Shown in pieces: positions 1 through 6,420 of a DNA stretch of 28,000 bases (position 1 is its first letter; every line of letters begins with the position of its first letter). The DNA is taken from positions 1 through 28,000 of the forward strand of contig JANLTU010000239.1 of NCBI GenBank assembly GCA_031363085.1, in the 5' to 3' direction. This stretch comes from UBA6921 sp031363085. Lineage in GTDB: Bacteria; Pseudomonadota; Gammaproteobacteria; SG8-11. Position numbers and translations under genes: made by a program. The notes under the pieces are model-generated. The model ran no database searches. It was not told the origin of the DNA and saw only the letters and a program-made list of their open reading frames with translations.

Positions 1-1
1 G

Positions 2-127
2 GGCGGATTTACGGACACCAAACGCACCGGGCGTCCGGGATGGGACACGATATGGCACGGATGGTTTCGATTGCAGGAGCGACTTGAGGGCTATCAAATG
101 AGCAAACTCGCGCATGATGAATTGTGA
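2..127 (+). CDS. Transposase, C-terminal 41 residues (partial; IS4 family, IS50-like)
   Basis: An open frame enters from the left edge and ends at the TGA at 125-127. The visible peptide contains TKRTGRPGWDTIWHGWFRLQ, which matches the usual C-terminal signature of IS4-family transposases (a PGW-x-x-xW-x-GW pattern after a lysine/arginine-rich stretch). The stop codon lies 11 bases before the end of the element, as expected when the gene fills the insertion sequence. The catalytic DDE residues would be upstream and cannot be seen, so activity is unknown. The transposase would cut and paste the element by binding the terminal repeats at 121-138 and at the unseen left end. Confidence 0.7.
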   Translation, partial: GGFTDTKRTGRPGWDTIWHGWFRLQERLEGYQMSKLAHDEL

Positions 128-138
128 TCAAGAGACAG
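121..138 (+). repeat. Terminal inverted repeat of the IS50-like element
   Basis: The sequence TGATCAAGAGACAG ends at 138. Its reverse complement agrees with the first 14 bases of the Tn5/IS50 inside end. It overlaps the last codons of the transposase gene by a few bases, as in IS50. Confidence 0.7.
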
Positions 139-275
139 CTCTTGAAATCGGGGTAGCCGGCTTTCCGCATGCGGTCCTGGATGTCGGGAGCGTAGGCGCC
201 TAGACGCAAGACGGGGTTGTGCCGAACCTGGGCAATGGTGAAGTACACCGGCGCGTTCTTCATTTTTTGACCCAT
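139..275 (-). pseudogene. TIGR04255-like gene, 5' fragment truncated by the IS
   Basis: The minus-strand peptide starts MGQKMKNAPVYFTIAQV and continues through NPVLRLGAYAPDIQDRMRKA to GYPDFK. This is how TIGR04255-family proteins (function unknown, about 250 residues) usually begin: an MKNAPV(Y/F)(F/Y) start, then QVRFNP, then an IQ-x-x-(M/L)RKAGYPDF stretch. The start at 275 is preceded by GGAGAG with 4-base spacing; an earlier in-frame ATG lies at 287. The family match stops at base 139, where the IS50-like repeat starts, so only about 45 codons remain. The rest may survive on the far side of the IS, outside the window. Family membership is recalled from sequence pattern, not searched. Confidence 0.65.
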
Positions 276-287
276 GGCACTCTCCAA

Positions 288-653
288 TTGACAGCAGGCT
301 TGACATCTTACACTTTAGTTGACAGATTGGGAAGTGGTTGGTTCACTTTGAGATAAGGGTCGACGTACGAGTTTAATTCATGCCGAGCGAGTGCCAAGGC
401 GATCCGGTTCCTTACGGGTAGGCAATGCTGCAATCCAACCGTTTGAATCGTCCGCACGTAATTTATTGATATGAAAGGACTGCGGCGGTGGCCTTTGCGG
501 ACTTCAGGCCTGTTTCCAGGAGCTAGGCCGGAGAGAAGAATGGCCAGGAGAGAGTGAATTGTGACCATGAACGGGTCATGTGGCCGATAGGCGAAGTCCG
601 CAGGCTTCCGCACGAATCCCCGTAAATACGCGGGATTCGGCACGATCAGGCAA
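288..653. other. Gene-poor stretch between the broken TIGR04255 gene and ssrA
   Basis: I see no convincing gene here. A long minus-strand open frame crosses it but also runs through the tmRNA gene, so it is probably chance. The stretch has a near-perfect hairpin at 614-638 (GAATCCC arms with an inner CGTA/TACG extension). It also has a 10-bp inverted repeat, TGCGGACTTC at 496-505 and its complement at 593-602. These may be remnants of a repeat or mobile element. Confidence 0.4.
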
Positions 654-686
654 GAAAAAACCCCAACCGAGAACGGTTGGGGTTTC
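654..686 (-). terminator. Rho-independent terminator of ssrA
   Basis: On the minus strand, right after the tmRNA 3' end, the sequence AAACCCCAACCG is followed by a TTCT loop, the exact complement CGGTTGGGGTTT and a further T-run. The 12-bp perfect stem with a U-tract is a textbook intrinsic terminator. Confidence 0.92.
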
Positions 687-691
687 AATAT

Positions 692-1066
692 TGGTGGAGG
701 CGGCGGGAATCGAACCCGCGTCCGCAAGTCCTCCGCCTTTGGTTCTACATGCGTAGCCGTGTCTTTATATTTAACCGGCTGCACCCCGACGGGCAGGGGA
801 GACAGACAGCGAGTCCTGTGTGCTTTAGCGAATCTGCTTCGGACAAGCTTCATCGCGATCTTGTGAGAGTCGACCCCTGAAGTCTGCTTTCGCAGACCCT
901 GAACGCACAAGCACGGCTTCAGTCAGAGGCTAGCCGTGATTAAGCGGCTAGAGCGTAGTTGTCGTCGTTGGCAACTATGATTATTGCAGACTGGATTTAC
1001 GAGGTGGTTCTGCTCCTCGGCATGCCCCTTAGGTTTTGTGACCCACGTCGAAACCAGGTCGCCCCC
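692..1066 (-). ncRNA. ssrA: Transfer-messenger RNA (tmRNA, ssrA)
   Basis: tmRNA rescues ribosomes stalled on broken mRNAs and tags the nascent peptide for proteolysis; it works with SmpB, encoded next to it. The minus-strand gene starts GGGGGCGACCTGGTTTCGAC and ends in a tRNA-like T arm (GGTTCGATTCCCGCC) followed by an encoded CCA (TGG at 692-694 on the plus strand). Between them, bases 972 to 940 read GCC AAC GAC GAC AAC TAC GCT CTA GCC GCT TAA, giving the tag ANDDNYALAA and a stop. This tag is the Pseudomonas-type variant of the E. coli tag (ANDENYALAA). The length of about 375 nt is normal for a one-piece tmRNA. A strong terminator follows, and smpB lies 72 bases upstream on the same strand. 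Confidence 0.97.
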
Positions 1067-1138
1067 AAGTCGTACGTAATATGTGACAGTCTACGGGATG
1101 TAGCGGTTCCGTTCTATTGTTTCGTAAGTAAAACGGCC

Positions 1139-1615
1139 TCAGCGATGGCGGGTTTTCATCACGCGTTCTTTGTCGCGCTGCCAGTCGCGGTCGCGTTCCA
1201 CGTCGCGTTTGTCGTGCAGCTTTTTACCTTTGGCCAGACCAATTTCCAGCTTCGCGCGGCTGTTCTTCCAGTACATCGCCAGTGGTATCAGCGTGTAGCC
1301 TTTGCGTTCCACTGCGCCGATGAGCTTGTCCAGCTCGTTGCGATTCAGCAAACATTTGCGGCTGCGGGTGGAGTCGGGAAAAATGTGTGTGGACACCGTG
1401 CCCAGCGGCGTAATCAGCGCGCCGATTAAAAACGCTTCGCTGCCTTTGATGATCACGTAGGCGTCGCTCAACTGCACGCGTCCGGAGCGCAGCGATTTTA
1501 CTTCCCAGCCTTGCAAGGCAAGGCCGGCTTCATAGCGCTCCTCGATGAAATATTCGTGGCGCGCTTTTTTATTGAGCGCGATGGTGCCGCTTTCGGAGTC
1601 GTTGTCTTTGCTCAT
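1139..1615 (-). CDS. smpB: SsrA-binding protein SmpB
   Basis: SmpB binds the tRNA-like domain of tmRNA and delivers it to stalled ribosomes, where its C-terminal tail reads the empty mRNA channel. The 158-residue product has the family core in order: LNKKARHEYFIEERYEAG, then LQGWEVKSLR, then DAYV and LLLNR-type (CLLNRNELDKL) segments, and a basic tail (KGKKLHDKR, then RDWQRDKERVMK). Length is normal. The start at 1615 is the only methionine in the right place. A TATAAT hexamer sits only 9 bases before it, so the message may have almost no leader. It is transcribed towards ssrA, with ratA diverging on the other side, the usual gammaproteobacterial arrangement. Confidence 0.97.
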   Translation of the reverse strand: MSKDNDSESGTIALNKKARHEYFIEERYEAGLALQGWEVKSLRSGRVQLSDAYVIIKGSEAFLIGALITPLGTVSTHIFPDSTRSRKCLLNRNELDKLIGAVERKGYTLIPLAMYWKNSRAKLEIGLAKGKKLHDKRDVERDRDWQRDKERVMKTRHR

Positions 1616-1624
1616 AGCGGCGCG

Positions 1625-1630
1625 ATTATA
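1625..1630 (-). promoter_or_regulatory. Possible -10 box for smpB
   Basis: On the minus strand these bases read TATAAT, a perfect sigma-70 -10 hexamer, 9 bases before the smpB ATG. No good -35 match is seen 16-18 bases further upstream. It would place the transcript start within about 3 bases of the ATG. Confidence 0.4.
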
Positions 1631-1684
1631 CGCGTGGCGTGCCGCGTTGATGAAATCGAATCTAGGCTGTATTACCCTGTGGCC

Positions 1685-2164
1685 ATGACGACGATCAAAA
1701 AAAGTGCTTTATTGCCCTACAGTGCCGCGCAGATGTATGCCTTGGTGGACGACATCGCAGCCTATCCGCAGTTTTTGCCGTGGTGCAAAGACGCACGCGT
1801 GTTCAGCCGCAACGTCGATGAAGTGCACGCGCAGATTCACATCGCGCACGGCGCACTCAACAAGGCATTTTCCACCACCAACCGCTTGCAGCAAAACAAG
1901 ATCATCGAGATGCGTCTGGCCGACGGGCCATTCAAGCATCTGGAAGGTTTCTGGCGCTTCGACGAGTTGGGCGCGACCATGACTTCCGGCATTGCGTTGC
2001 CGCGCGCAGCTCCGCAGACGAGCGCGGGTTGCAAGATTTCGCTCGATCTTGACTTTAAATTTTCCAACAAACTGATTGAGCTTGCGATTGGCTCGGCATT
2101 CAATTACATCGCCAACAGCTTGGTGGATGCCTTCTGCCAGCGTGCCAAGCAAGTGTATGGCTGA
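1685..2164 (+). CDS. ratA: RatA/Coq10-like START-domain protein (type II toxin-antitoxin RatA family)
   Basis: A 159-residue single-domain protein of the polyketide cyclase/START (Coq10-like) fold. The N-terminus, KSALLPYSAAQMYALVDDI followed by YPQFLPWC, is the family hallmark (V-DD-x-x-YP-x-FLPWC). The C-terminal half ends with the family's SNKLIELAIG, N-IANSLVDAFCQRA helix. In E. coli the homologue was named RatA, a ribosome association toxin. In other species the family binds coenzyme Q and helps respiration, so the role here is not settled. The start at 1685 matches the family start; a longer frame extends upstream but overlaps smpB. The stop overlaps the start of the next gene by 8 bases, so the two are probably translationally coupled. 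Confidence 0.93.
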   Translation: MTTIKKSALLPYSAAQMYALVDDIAAYPQFLPWCKDARVFSRNVDEVHAQIHIAHGALNKAFSTTNRLQQNKIIEMRLADGPFKHLEGFWRFDELGATMTSGIALPRAAPQTSAGCKISLDLDFKFSNKLIELAIGSAFNYIANSLVDAFCQRAKQVYG

Positions 2165-2462
2165 CGGGTGGATTACAGTGGAAATTGCCTATGCGCGTCT
2201 CGATGCGCAGCGCATTTACACACTGGAATTGCCCACGGGGGCGACAGTGCGTGCAGCCATAGAGCAGTGTGAGGTGTTGCGCGAGTTTCCCGAAATCGAC
2301 TTGAGCTGCGACAAGGTGGGAATTTTTGGAAAAGTAACTGCGCTTGATAAAATATTGCGCGCCGGCGACCGGGTGGAAATTTATCGACCGTTGCTTGCCG
2401 ATCCGAAACTCGCGCGCAAGCAGCGCGCGGCGCTGGGTTTGAAAATAAAGCAGCGGCGTTAG
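2157..2462 (+). CDS. RnfH family protein (RatB, UPF0125)
   Basis: A 101-residue ubiquitin-like protein of the RnfH/UPF0125 family. Visible family features are VEIAYARLDAQRIYTLELP at the start, GATVRAAIEQC in the middle, and VGIFGKVTALDKILRAGDRV followed by EIYRPLLADP near the end, then a basic tail (RKQRAALGLKIKQRR). The family is found with ratA or with rnf operons; its biochemical role is unclear. The ATG at 2157 overlaps the last codons of ratA, matching the ratA-ratB order of E. coli. No rnf genes are in the window. Confidence 0.93.
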   Translation: MADGWITVEIAYARLDAQRIYTLELPTGATVRAAIEQCEVLREFPEIDLSCDKVGIFGKVTALDKILRAGDRVEIYRPLLADPKLARKQRAALGLKIKQRR

Positions 2463-2488
2463 AAGCGCGTAGATCGAGGCAGATAACC

Positions 2489-2878
2489 ATGGCAAGAGAA
2501 AATTTTTCATCCGGCACGGTATGGGAACCGCTGGTCGGATATTCACGCGCCGTGAGGGTCGGGCCGTACGTTCACGTGTCAGGCACAACCGCAACCGATG
2601 GCAAGGGTGGTTACGTCGGCCTCAACGATCCCTATGCGCAAACCGTCCAGTGTTTGCGAAATATCGAAGCGGTCTTGGTGAAGGCCGGTGCCGGTCTTGC
2701 CGACGTGGTTAGAACCAGAATCTACGTGGTGAATATCGCCGACTGGGAAAAAATTGGCAAAGCGCATGGCGAATTTTTTCGGGATATCCGTCCGGCTTCA
2801 AGCATGGTCGAGATGCGGCGCCTGATTGCTCCGGAACTGCTGATTGAGATCGAAGCGGACGCCTATGTCGGAAACTAA
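2489..2878 (+). CDS. RidA family protein (YjgF/YER057c/UK114)
   Basis: RidA proteins form trimers. The archetype hydrolyses reactive 2-aminoacrylate-type imines released by PLP enzymes, while other subgroups have unknown substrates. The 129-residue product carries HVSGTTAT near residue 30, an NIEAVLVKAGAGLADVVRTR stretch in which the last arginine matches the residue that binds the substrate carboxylate, and the C-terminal EIEADAYV. The start of the family core (SG-x-x-WEP-x-VGYSRAVRVG) resembles the RutC/YjgH side of the superfamily, so classic RidA activity is not certain. It lies 26 bases after rnfH on the same strand and converges with bamE, 5 bases apart. Confidence 0.9.
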   Translation: MARENFSSGTVWEPLVGYSRAVRVGPYVHVSGTTATDGKGGYVGLNDPYAQTVQCLRNIEAVLVKAGAGLADVVRTRIYVVNIADWEKIGKAHGEFFRDIRPASSMVEMRRLIAPELLIEIEADAYVGN

Positions 2879-2883
2879 CGCTG

Positions 2884-3219
2884 TTACGGAGATGCGGTTG
2901 GAGATGCAGTTGTCGGTTGCGGAATAATCTCGATGCGTGCCACCACATCGTTTTCGAAATACAGGCTCACGCGTTTAATTTCGGTGTTGGACTCACCCTC
3001 GCGCCGGCGGCTGTACACGTAGTCCCAGCGGTTGTCGTGAAAAATATCCGTAACCAGCGGTGTGCCAAGCACGAAGCGCGCTTGATTTCTGTCCATGCCG
3101 ACTTTCAGTTTTTCGAGTTGCACCGGTTCGATCAGGTTGCCTTGCTGCACGTCGATGCGATGGATGGAGCAGGCGCCCAATAACAGCGGAATGAGAATAA
3201 TAAAGGTGGTCGCGCGCAT
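2884..3219 (-). CDS. bamE: Outer membrane protein assembly factor BamE (SmpA/OmlA)
   Basis: BamE is a small outer-membrane lipoprotein of the BAM complex that folds beta-barrel proteins. The 111-residue product has a type II signal peptide ending in the lipobox LLGAC, so Cys17 would be acylated. It continues with IHRIDVQQGN, then KLKVGM-x-x-x-QARFVLGTPLVTDIFH, then RWDYVY, the conserved BamE core. A variable proline/threonine tail (TTASPTASP) ends the protein. The gene diverges from fur across a 115-base gap, the usual arrangement in gammaproteobacteria. Confidence 0.96.
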   Translation of the reverse strand: MRATTFIILIPLLLGACSIHRIDVQQGNLIEPVQLEKLKVGMDRNQARFVLGTPLVTDIFHDNRWDYVYSRRREGESNTEIKRVSLYFENDVVARIEIIPQPTTASPTASP

Positions 3220-3334
3220 GAGAGTTCTGCTTTAAAGTGGGCTACGATAAATCTGGATCGACAGTATATCGACGCCTGTCGCTTATGACTATGAGTAAGC
3301 GAAAGCCCGAAAAAGCTCAACTCACGCTCCATCT

Positions 3335-3745
3335 ATGATTAGCGAAGACCTGAAAAAAGCCGGACTCAAATCCACGCTGCCGCGTTTGAAAATTCTGCAC
3401 ATGCTGGAGCAGGACCGCCAACGCCACATGAGCGCGGAAGATATTTACAAGGTGTTGCTGGAATCCGGCGAAGATGTGGGCCTAGCGACCGTGTACCGCG
3501 TGCTTACGCAATTCGAAGCGGCTGGGTTGGTCGCGCGCCATAAATTCGAAGGCGGCCATTCGGTGTTCGAGTTGAACCACGGCGAACACCATGATCACAT
3601 CCTGTGCGTGAAATGCGGCCGGGTGGACGAGTTCGTCGACGACACCATCGAACAACGCCAACGCAGCATCGCCGAAAAACTCGGCTACACCATGACCGAC
3701 CACAGCTTGTATATTTACGGCATTTGCGGGACGTGTAGAAAGTAA
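3335..3745 (+). CDS. fur: Ferric uptake regulator Fur
   Basis: Fur is a dimeric metal-dependent repressor of iron uptake genes. The 136-residue product has the winged-helix N-terminus (EDLKKAGLKSTLPRLKIL; AEDIYKVLL; VGLATVYRVLTQFEAAGLV) and the metal-binding part with HGEHHDHILCVKCGRVDEF, then a second CxxC near the C-terminus (GICGTCRK). All metal and zinc ligands seem present. Its last 31 bases differ in codon choice (an AGA codon, TAA stop) from a second copy of the fur 3' end found at 6269-6368, which reads GICGECRK with G/C-rich codons. The 3' end of this gene may therefore have been replaced or supplied by the inserted DNA. Confidence 0.97.
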   Translation: MISEDLKKAGLKSTLPRLKILHMLEQDRQRHMSAEDIYKVLLESGEDVGLATVYRVLTQFEAAGLVARHKFEGGHSVFELNHGEHHDHILCVKCGRVDEFVDDTIEQRQRSIAEKLGYTMTDHSLYIYGICGTCRK

Positions 3746-3798
3746 AATATTTGGTACTTAGTCAGAATGCCTGGAAACAATCTGGACGGCAGGGAACT

Positions 3799-6258
3799 AT
3801 GGTTATGGTCATCTCACAAGGTGCAGTGCATTTTCTTCGCCTTTTATTTTTCTTTAGCAGCGTACTGGTGTTGCTTGCGGGCTGCAGTAATGCGGCAGAA
3901 CGAGCTTCCAACAGTACCGCCGTTTTACAGGGCATCAGTATTACGCCTGAGGCGCCAATTATCACGGCGGGGCAGAAGCAGAAATTCACAGCAACGGGTA
4001 AATACTCGGATGGGACGTCGGCAATCCTGGCAACCGGCATTAGCTGGTCTTCCTCGAATTCCACCGTTGTCACGATCAACGCTGATGGCCTTGCTTCAGG
4101 AGTAGCTACTGGCATAGCAACGATTACCGCCACGAGCAGTACCTTTTCGGGAAGTGCGGCATTGGCAGTGACGTCGGTGCAGTTTTCGACAGCGACCCAA
4201 TACGGCGCCGGAACTAGCCCATTTTCTGTAGCCACAGGCGATTTCAACGAAGATGGCAAAATTGACTTAGCCGTGGCCAACTACAGCGCTGCCAACAATA
4301 TATCGATCCTATTTGGAACCGGTACGGGCTCTTTTGGAGCCGCTACTAACTTTGCCTTGGGCGGGTCGCCACGCTCAGTAGCCATAGGCGACTTAAATGG
4401 GGACGGGCATCAAGACCTTGTCACTGCCAACTACGGCAACAGCAATGTCTCCGTGCTGCTTGGAACGGGCACTGGTTCCTTTGGAGCCGTGACCAATTTT
4501 GCAGCTGGTTCAAACCCTGTCTCTGTAGCGGTCGCAGATTTTAACTTTGACGGTAAGCTAGATCTTGCGGTTGCAAATCTATCGAGTAATAACGTGTCGA
4601 TCTTGCTTGGAACTGGTACTGGTTCTTTCAGCGCCCCAACTAACTACATAGCAGGCTCCGGCCCAGTTTCGGTGGCGATTGGTGATTTTAACGCGGATGG
4701 CCGACCCGACTTGGTTGTCGCAAATCTCAGCAGTGGCAATATCTCAATATTTTTCGGAACAGGGAATGGCTCGTTCGGTGCTGCTACCAACTACGTTGCC
4801 GCTATTAGCCCCTATGCCATAACCGTGGGTGATTTCAACATGGACGGAAAAGCAGATATTGCTGTAGCGGACAGTAACAGCAGTAATGTCGCTATTTTAC
4901 TTGGGACCGGCACGGGTTCATTTGGCATCGCCACCAACTTTGTTGCGGGAACCAAGCCGGTAAATATACAAGTTGGGGACTTCAATGCGGATGGCAAACC
5001 CGATCTTGCCGTGGCAAACAGCGCGAGTAACAACGTGTCGGTTTTGCTCGGCACCGGATCAGGCACATTCGGCACGGCAGCTCACTTCACCGTAGGCGCG
5101 GCTCCGTATTCGGTCGCGATTGCAGATTTCAACGCGGACGGAAAATCAGACCTCGTCGCAGCGAATAGTAATGGCACAAGCGTTTCGATATTACTCAATA
5201 CGGCGCCCGTCTCGTCCTCCGGCAGCTTCGGTTCGCCGACGAACTTTACCGCCGGTACTCAGCCGCAATCCGCAGTCGTTGGTGACTTCAACGGCGATGG
5301 CAAGCGCGATCTCGCCGTGGCCAATCCTGGCAGCAACACTCTCTCGATCCTGCTTGGCACAGGAACCGGCACTTTCGGTCTCGCTACGAACTTTGCTGCA
5401 GGAACGAGCCCGCAGTCTCTAGCCATTGGAGACTTCAACGGTGACGGCAAATCCGACCTTGCCGTCACCAATTACGGTACTACCAACGTCTCGATCCTGC
5501 TGGGGGATGGGGCCGGGAATTTTAGCGCCGCCACCCCATTTGCAGCGGGCGCCAACCCGTTTTTTATAGCCGTGGGGGATTTCAACAAGGACGGAAAACT
5601 CGATCTCGCTGTGGCGAATTTCATCAGCAATTTCACCAGTGAAAACGTCACTATCTTGCTCGGAACCGGGACCGGCTCCTTTGGCACCGCCATCCCCATT
5701 TCCGTGGTTACTGGAACGTCACCGATTTCACTGGCTGTTGGTGATTTCAACACCGATGGCAAATCGGACCTCGCGGTGCTCAATTATCTCGGCAACGATG
5801 TCTCGATTTTACTTGGAAATGGCAGCGGCTCCTTCGCTGCTGCTACCAACTTTGCTGTGGGGCAAGCGCCGCGCTCCGTGGTAGCCGGGGATTTCAATGC
5901 CGACGGAAAACTGGACCTCGCCGTGGCCAATATCGGCAGCGGCAAGGTATCGATTCTCATGGGTTCCGGCACAGGCTCATTTGGCCCACCCACCGATTTC
6001 AATTTAGGGACTCAACTGACGTCTATCGCCGCTGCCGATCTCAATGCTGACGGCAAGCTCGATCTCACCGTGATCGGCAATGGCGTCGTCTCGATCATGA
6101 ACGGAACCGGTTCGGGTTCCTTTGGAGCGGCCACCGGCTATATGGTGGGAAACGGCGCGGTCCATGTTGTGATCAGTGATTTCAATTCCGATGGCGACCC
6201 GGACCTCGCAGTTACCTCAAACAGCGGAGGCTATATCTCGATTTTACTCAATCAGTAG
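3799..6258 (+). CDS. FG-GAP/VCBS repeat lipoprotein with a Big_2 domain
   Basis: A predicted secreted lipoprotein of 819 residues. The start at 3799 follows an AGGGA ribosome site; the frame itself opens at a TTG at 3751. The signal peptide ends in a lipobox (LLAGC, Cys about 29). A bacterial Ig-like Big_2 domain follows (VLQGISITPE ... SWSSSNSTVVTINADGLASGVATGIATITA). Then come 14 repeats of about 60 residues built on GDFNADGKxDLAVAN, with a calcium-binding DxNxDG loop, and LLGTGTGSFG. Fourteen blades fit two seven-bladed beta-propellers. Blades 7 and 14 both end in ILLN instead of LLG, suggesting duplication of a seven-blade unit. Similar proteins act in adhesion or extracellular binding; the ligand is unknown. 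It sits between two copies of the fur 3' end and looks AT-richer than its neighbours, consistent with transfer. Confidence 0.9.
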   Translation: MVMVISQGAVHFLRLLFFFSSVLVLLAGCSNAAERASNSTAVLQGISITPEAPIITAGQKQKFTATGKYSDGTSAILATGISWSSSNSTVVTINADGLASGVATGIATITATSSTFSGSAALAVTSVQFSTATQYGAGTSPFSVATGDFNEDGKIDLAVANYSAANNISILFGTGTGSFGAATNFALGGSPRSVAIGDLNGDGHQDLVTANYGNSNVSVLLGTGTGSFGAVTNFAAGSNPVSVAVADFNFDGKLDLAVANLSSNNVSILLGTGTGSFSAPTNYIAGSGPVSVAIGDFNADGRPDLVVANLSSGNISIFFGTGNGSFGAATNYVAAISPYAITVGDFNMDGKADIAVADSNSSNVAILLGTGTGSFGIATNFVAGTKPVNIQVGDFNADGKPDLAVANSASNNVSVLLGTGSGTFGTAAHFTVGAAPYSVAIADFNADGKSDLVAANSNGTSVSILLNTAPVSSSGSFGSPTNFTAGTQPQSAVVGDFNGDGKRDLAVANPGSNTLSILLGTGTGTFGLATNFAAGTSPQSLAIGDFNGDGKSDLAVTNYGTTNVSILLGDGAGNFSAATPFAAGANPFFIAVGDFNKDGKLDLAVANFISNFTSENVTILLGTGTGSFGTAIPISVVTGTSPISLAVGDFNTDGKSDLAVLNYLGNDVSILLGNGSGSFAAATNFAVGQAPRSVVAGDFNADGKLDLAVANIGSGKVSILMGSGTGSFGPPTDFNLGTQLTSIAAADLNADGKLDLTVIGNGVVSIMNGTGSGSFGAATGYMVGNGAVHVVISDFNSDGDPDLAVTSNSGGYISILLNQ

Positions 6259-6268
6259 GTCGAGATAA

Positions 6269-6368
6269 CCACTCGGTGTTCGAGCGCAGCATCGCCGAAA
6301 AACTCGGCTACACCATGACCGACCACAGCTTGTATATCTATGGAATTTGCGGCGAATGCCGCAAGTGA
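6269..6368 (+). pseudogene. Duplicate 3' fragment of fur with an internal deletion
   Basis: This fragment reads HSVFE joined in frame to RSIAEKLGYTMTDHSLYIY and GICGECRK with a TGA stop. Bases 6285-6337 are identical to 3662-3714 inside fur (53 of 53). Bases 6269-6284 match 3556-3571 with one difference. The roughly 90 bases between these two segments of fur are missing. After base 6337 the copies diverge, mostly at silent positions. There is no start codon, so it is a remnant. It marks the right boundary of the inserted VCBS lipoprotein gene and may be the original chromosomal end of fur. Confidence 0.9.
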
Positions 6369-6420
6369 GTTGTCAGCGCTTGTTCAAGATCTCAGAAGCT
6401 CCCGGAAATTTTGTGAACGC

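Larger units (their letters stand above)
1..138 (+). mobile_element. Right end of an IS50/Tn5-like insertion sequence (IS4 superfamily)
   Basis: The first 138 bases hold the tail of a transposase gene followed directly by a terminal sequence that, read on the minus strand, starts CTGTCTCTTGATCAC. This closely matches the inside end of IS50/Tn5 (CTGTCTCTTGATCAG...). The element ends at 138, and the next bases are the disrupted TIGR04255-like gene. The left end and the expected 9-bp target duplication (which would be 139-147) lie outside the window, so completeness cannot be judged. Confidence 0.75.

Noticed and set aside
308..910. Long minus-strand open frame of 200 codons
   Set aside because: It runs through the tmRNA 3' half and terminator, lacks a start with a ribosome site, and its peptide looks random. 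The tmRNA gene explains the bases.
3220..3334. Fur box in the bamE-fur gap
   Set aside because: I found a CGACAG/CTGTCG inverted repeat but no acceptable match to the GATAATGATAATCATTATC pattern.
3751..3798. TTG at 3751 as start of the VCBS lipoprotein
   Set aside because: It would add 16 residues before a signal peptide that is already complete at the ATG at 3799, which has an AGGGA ribosome site.
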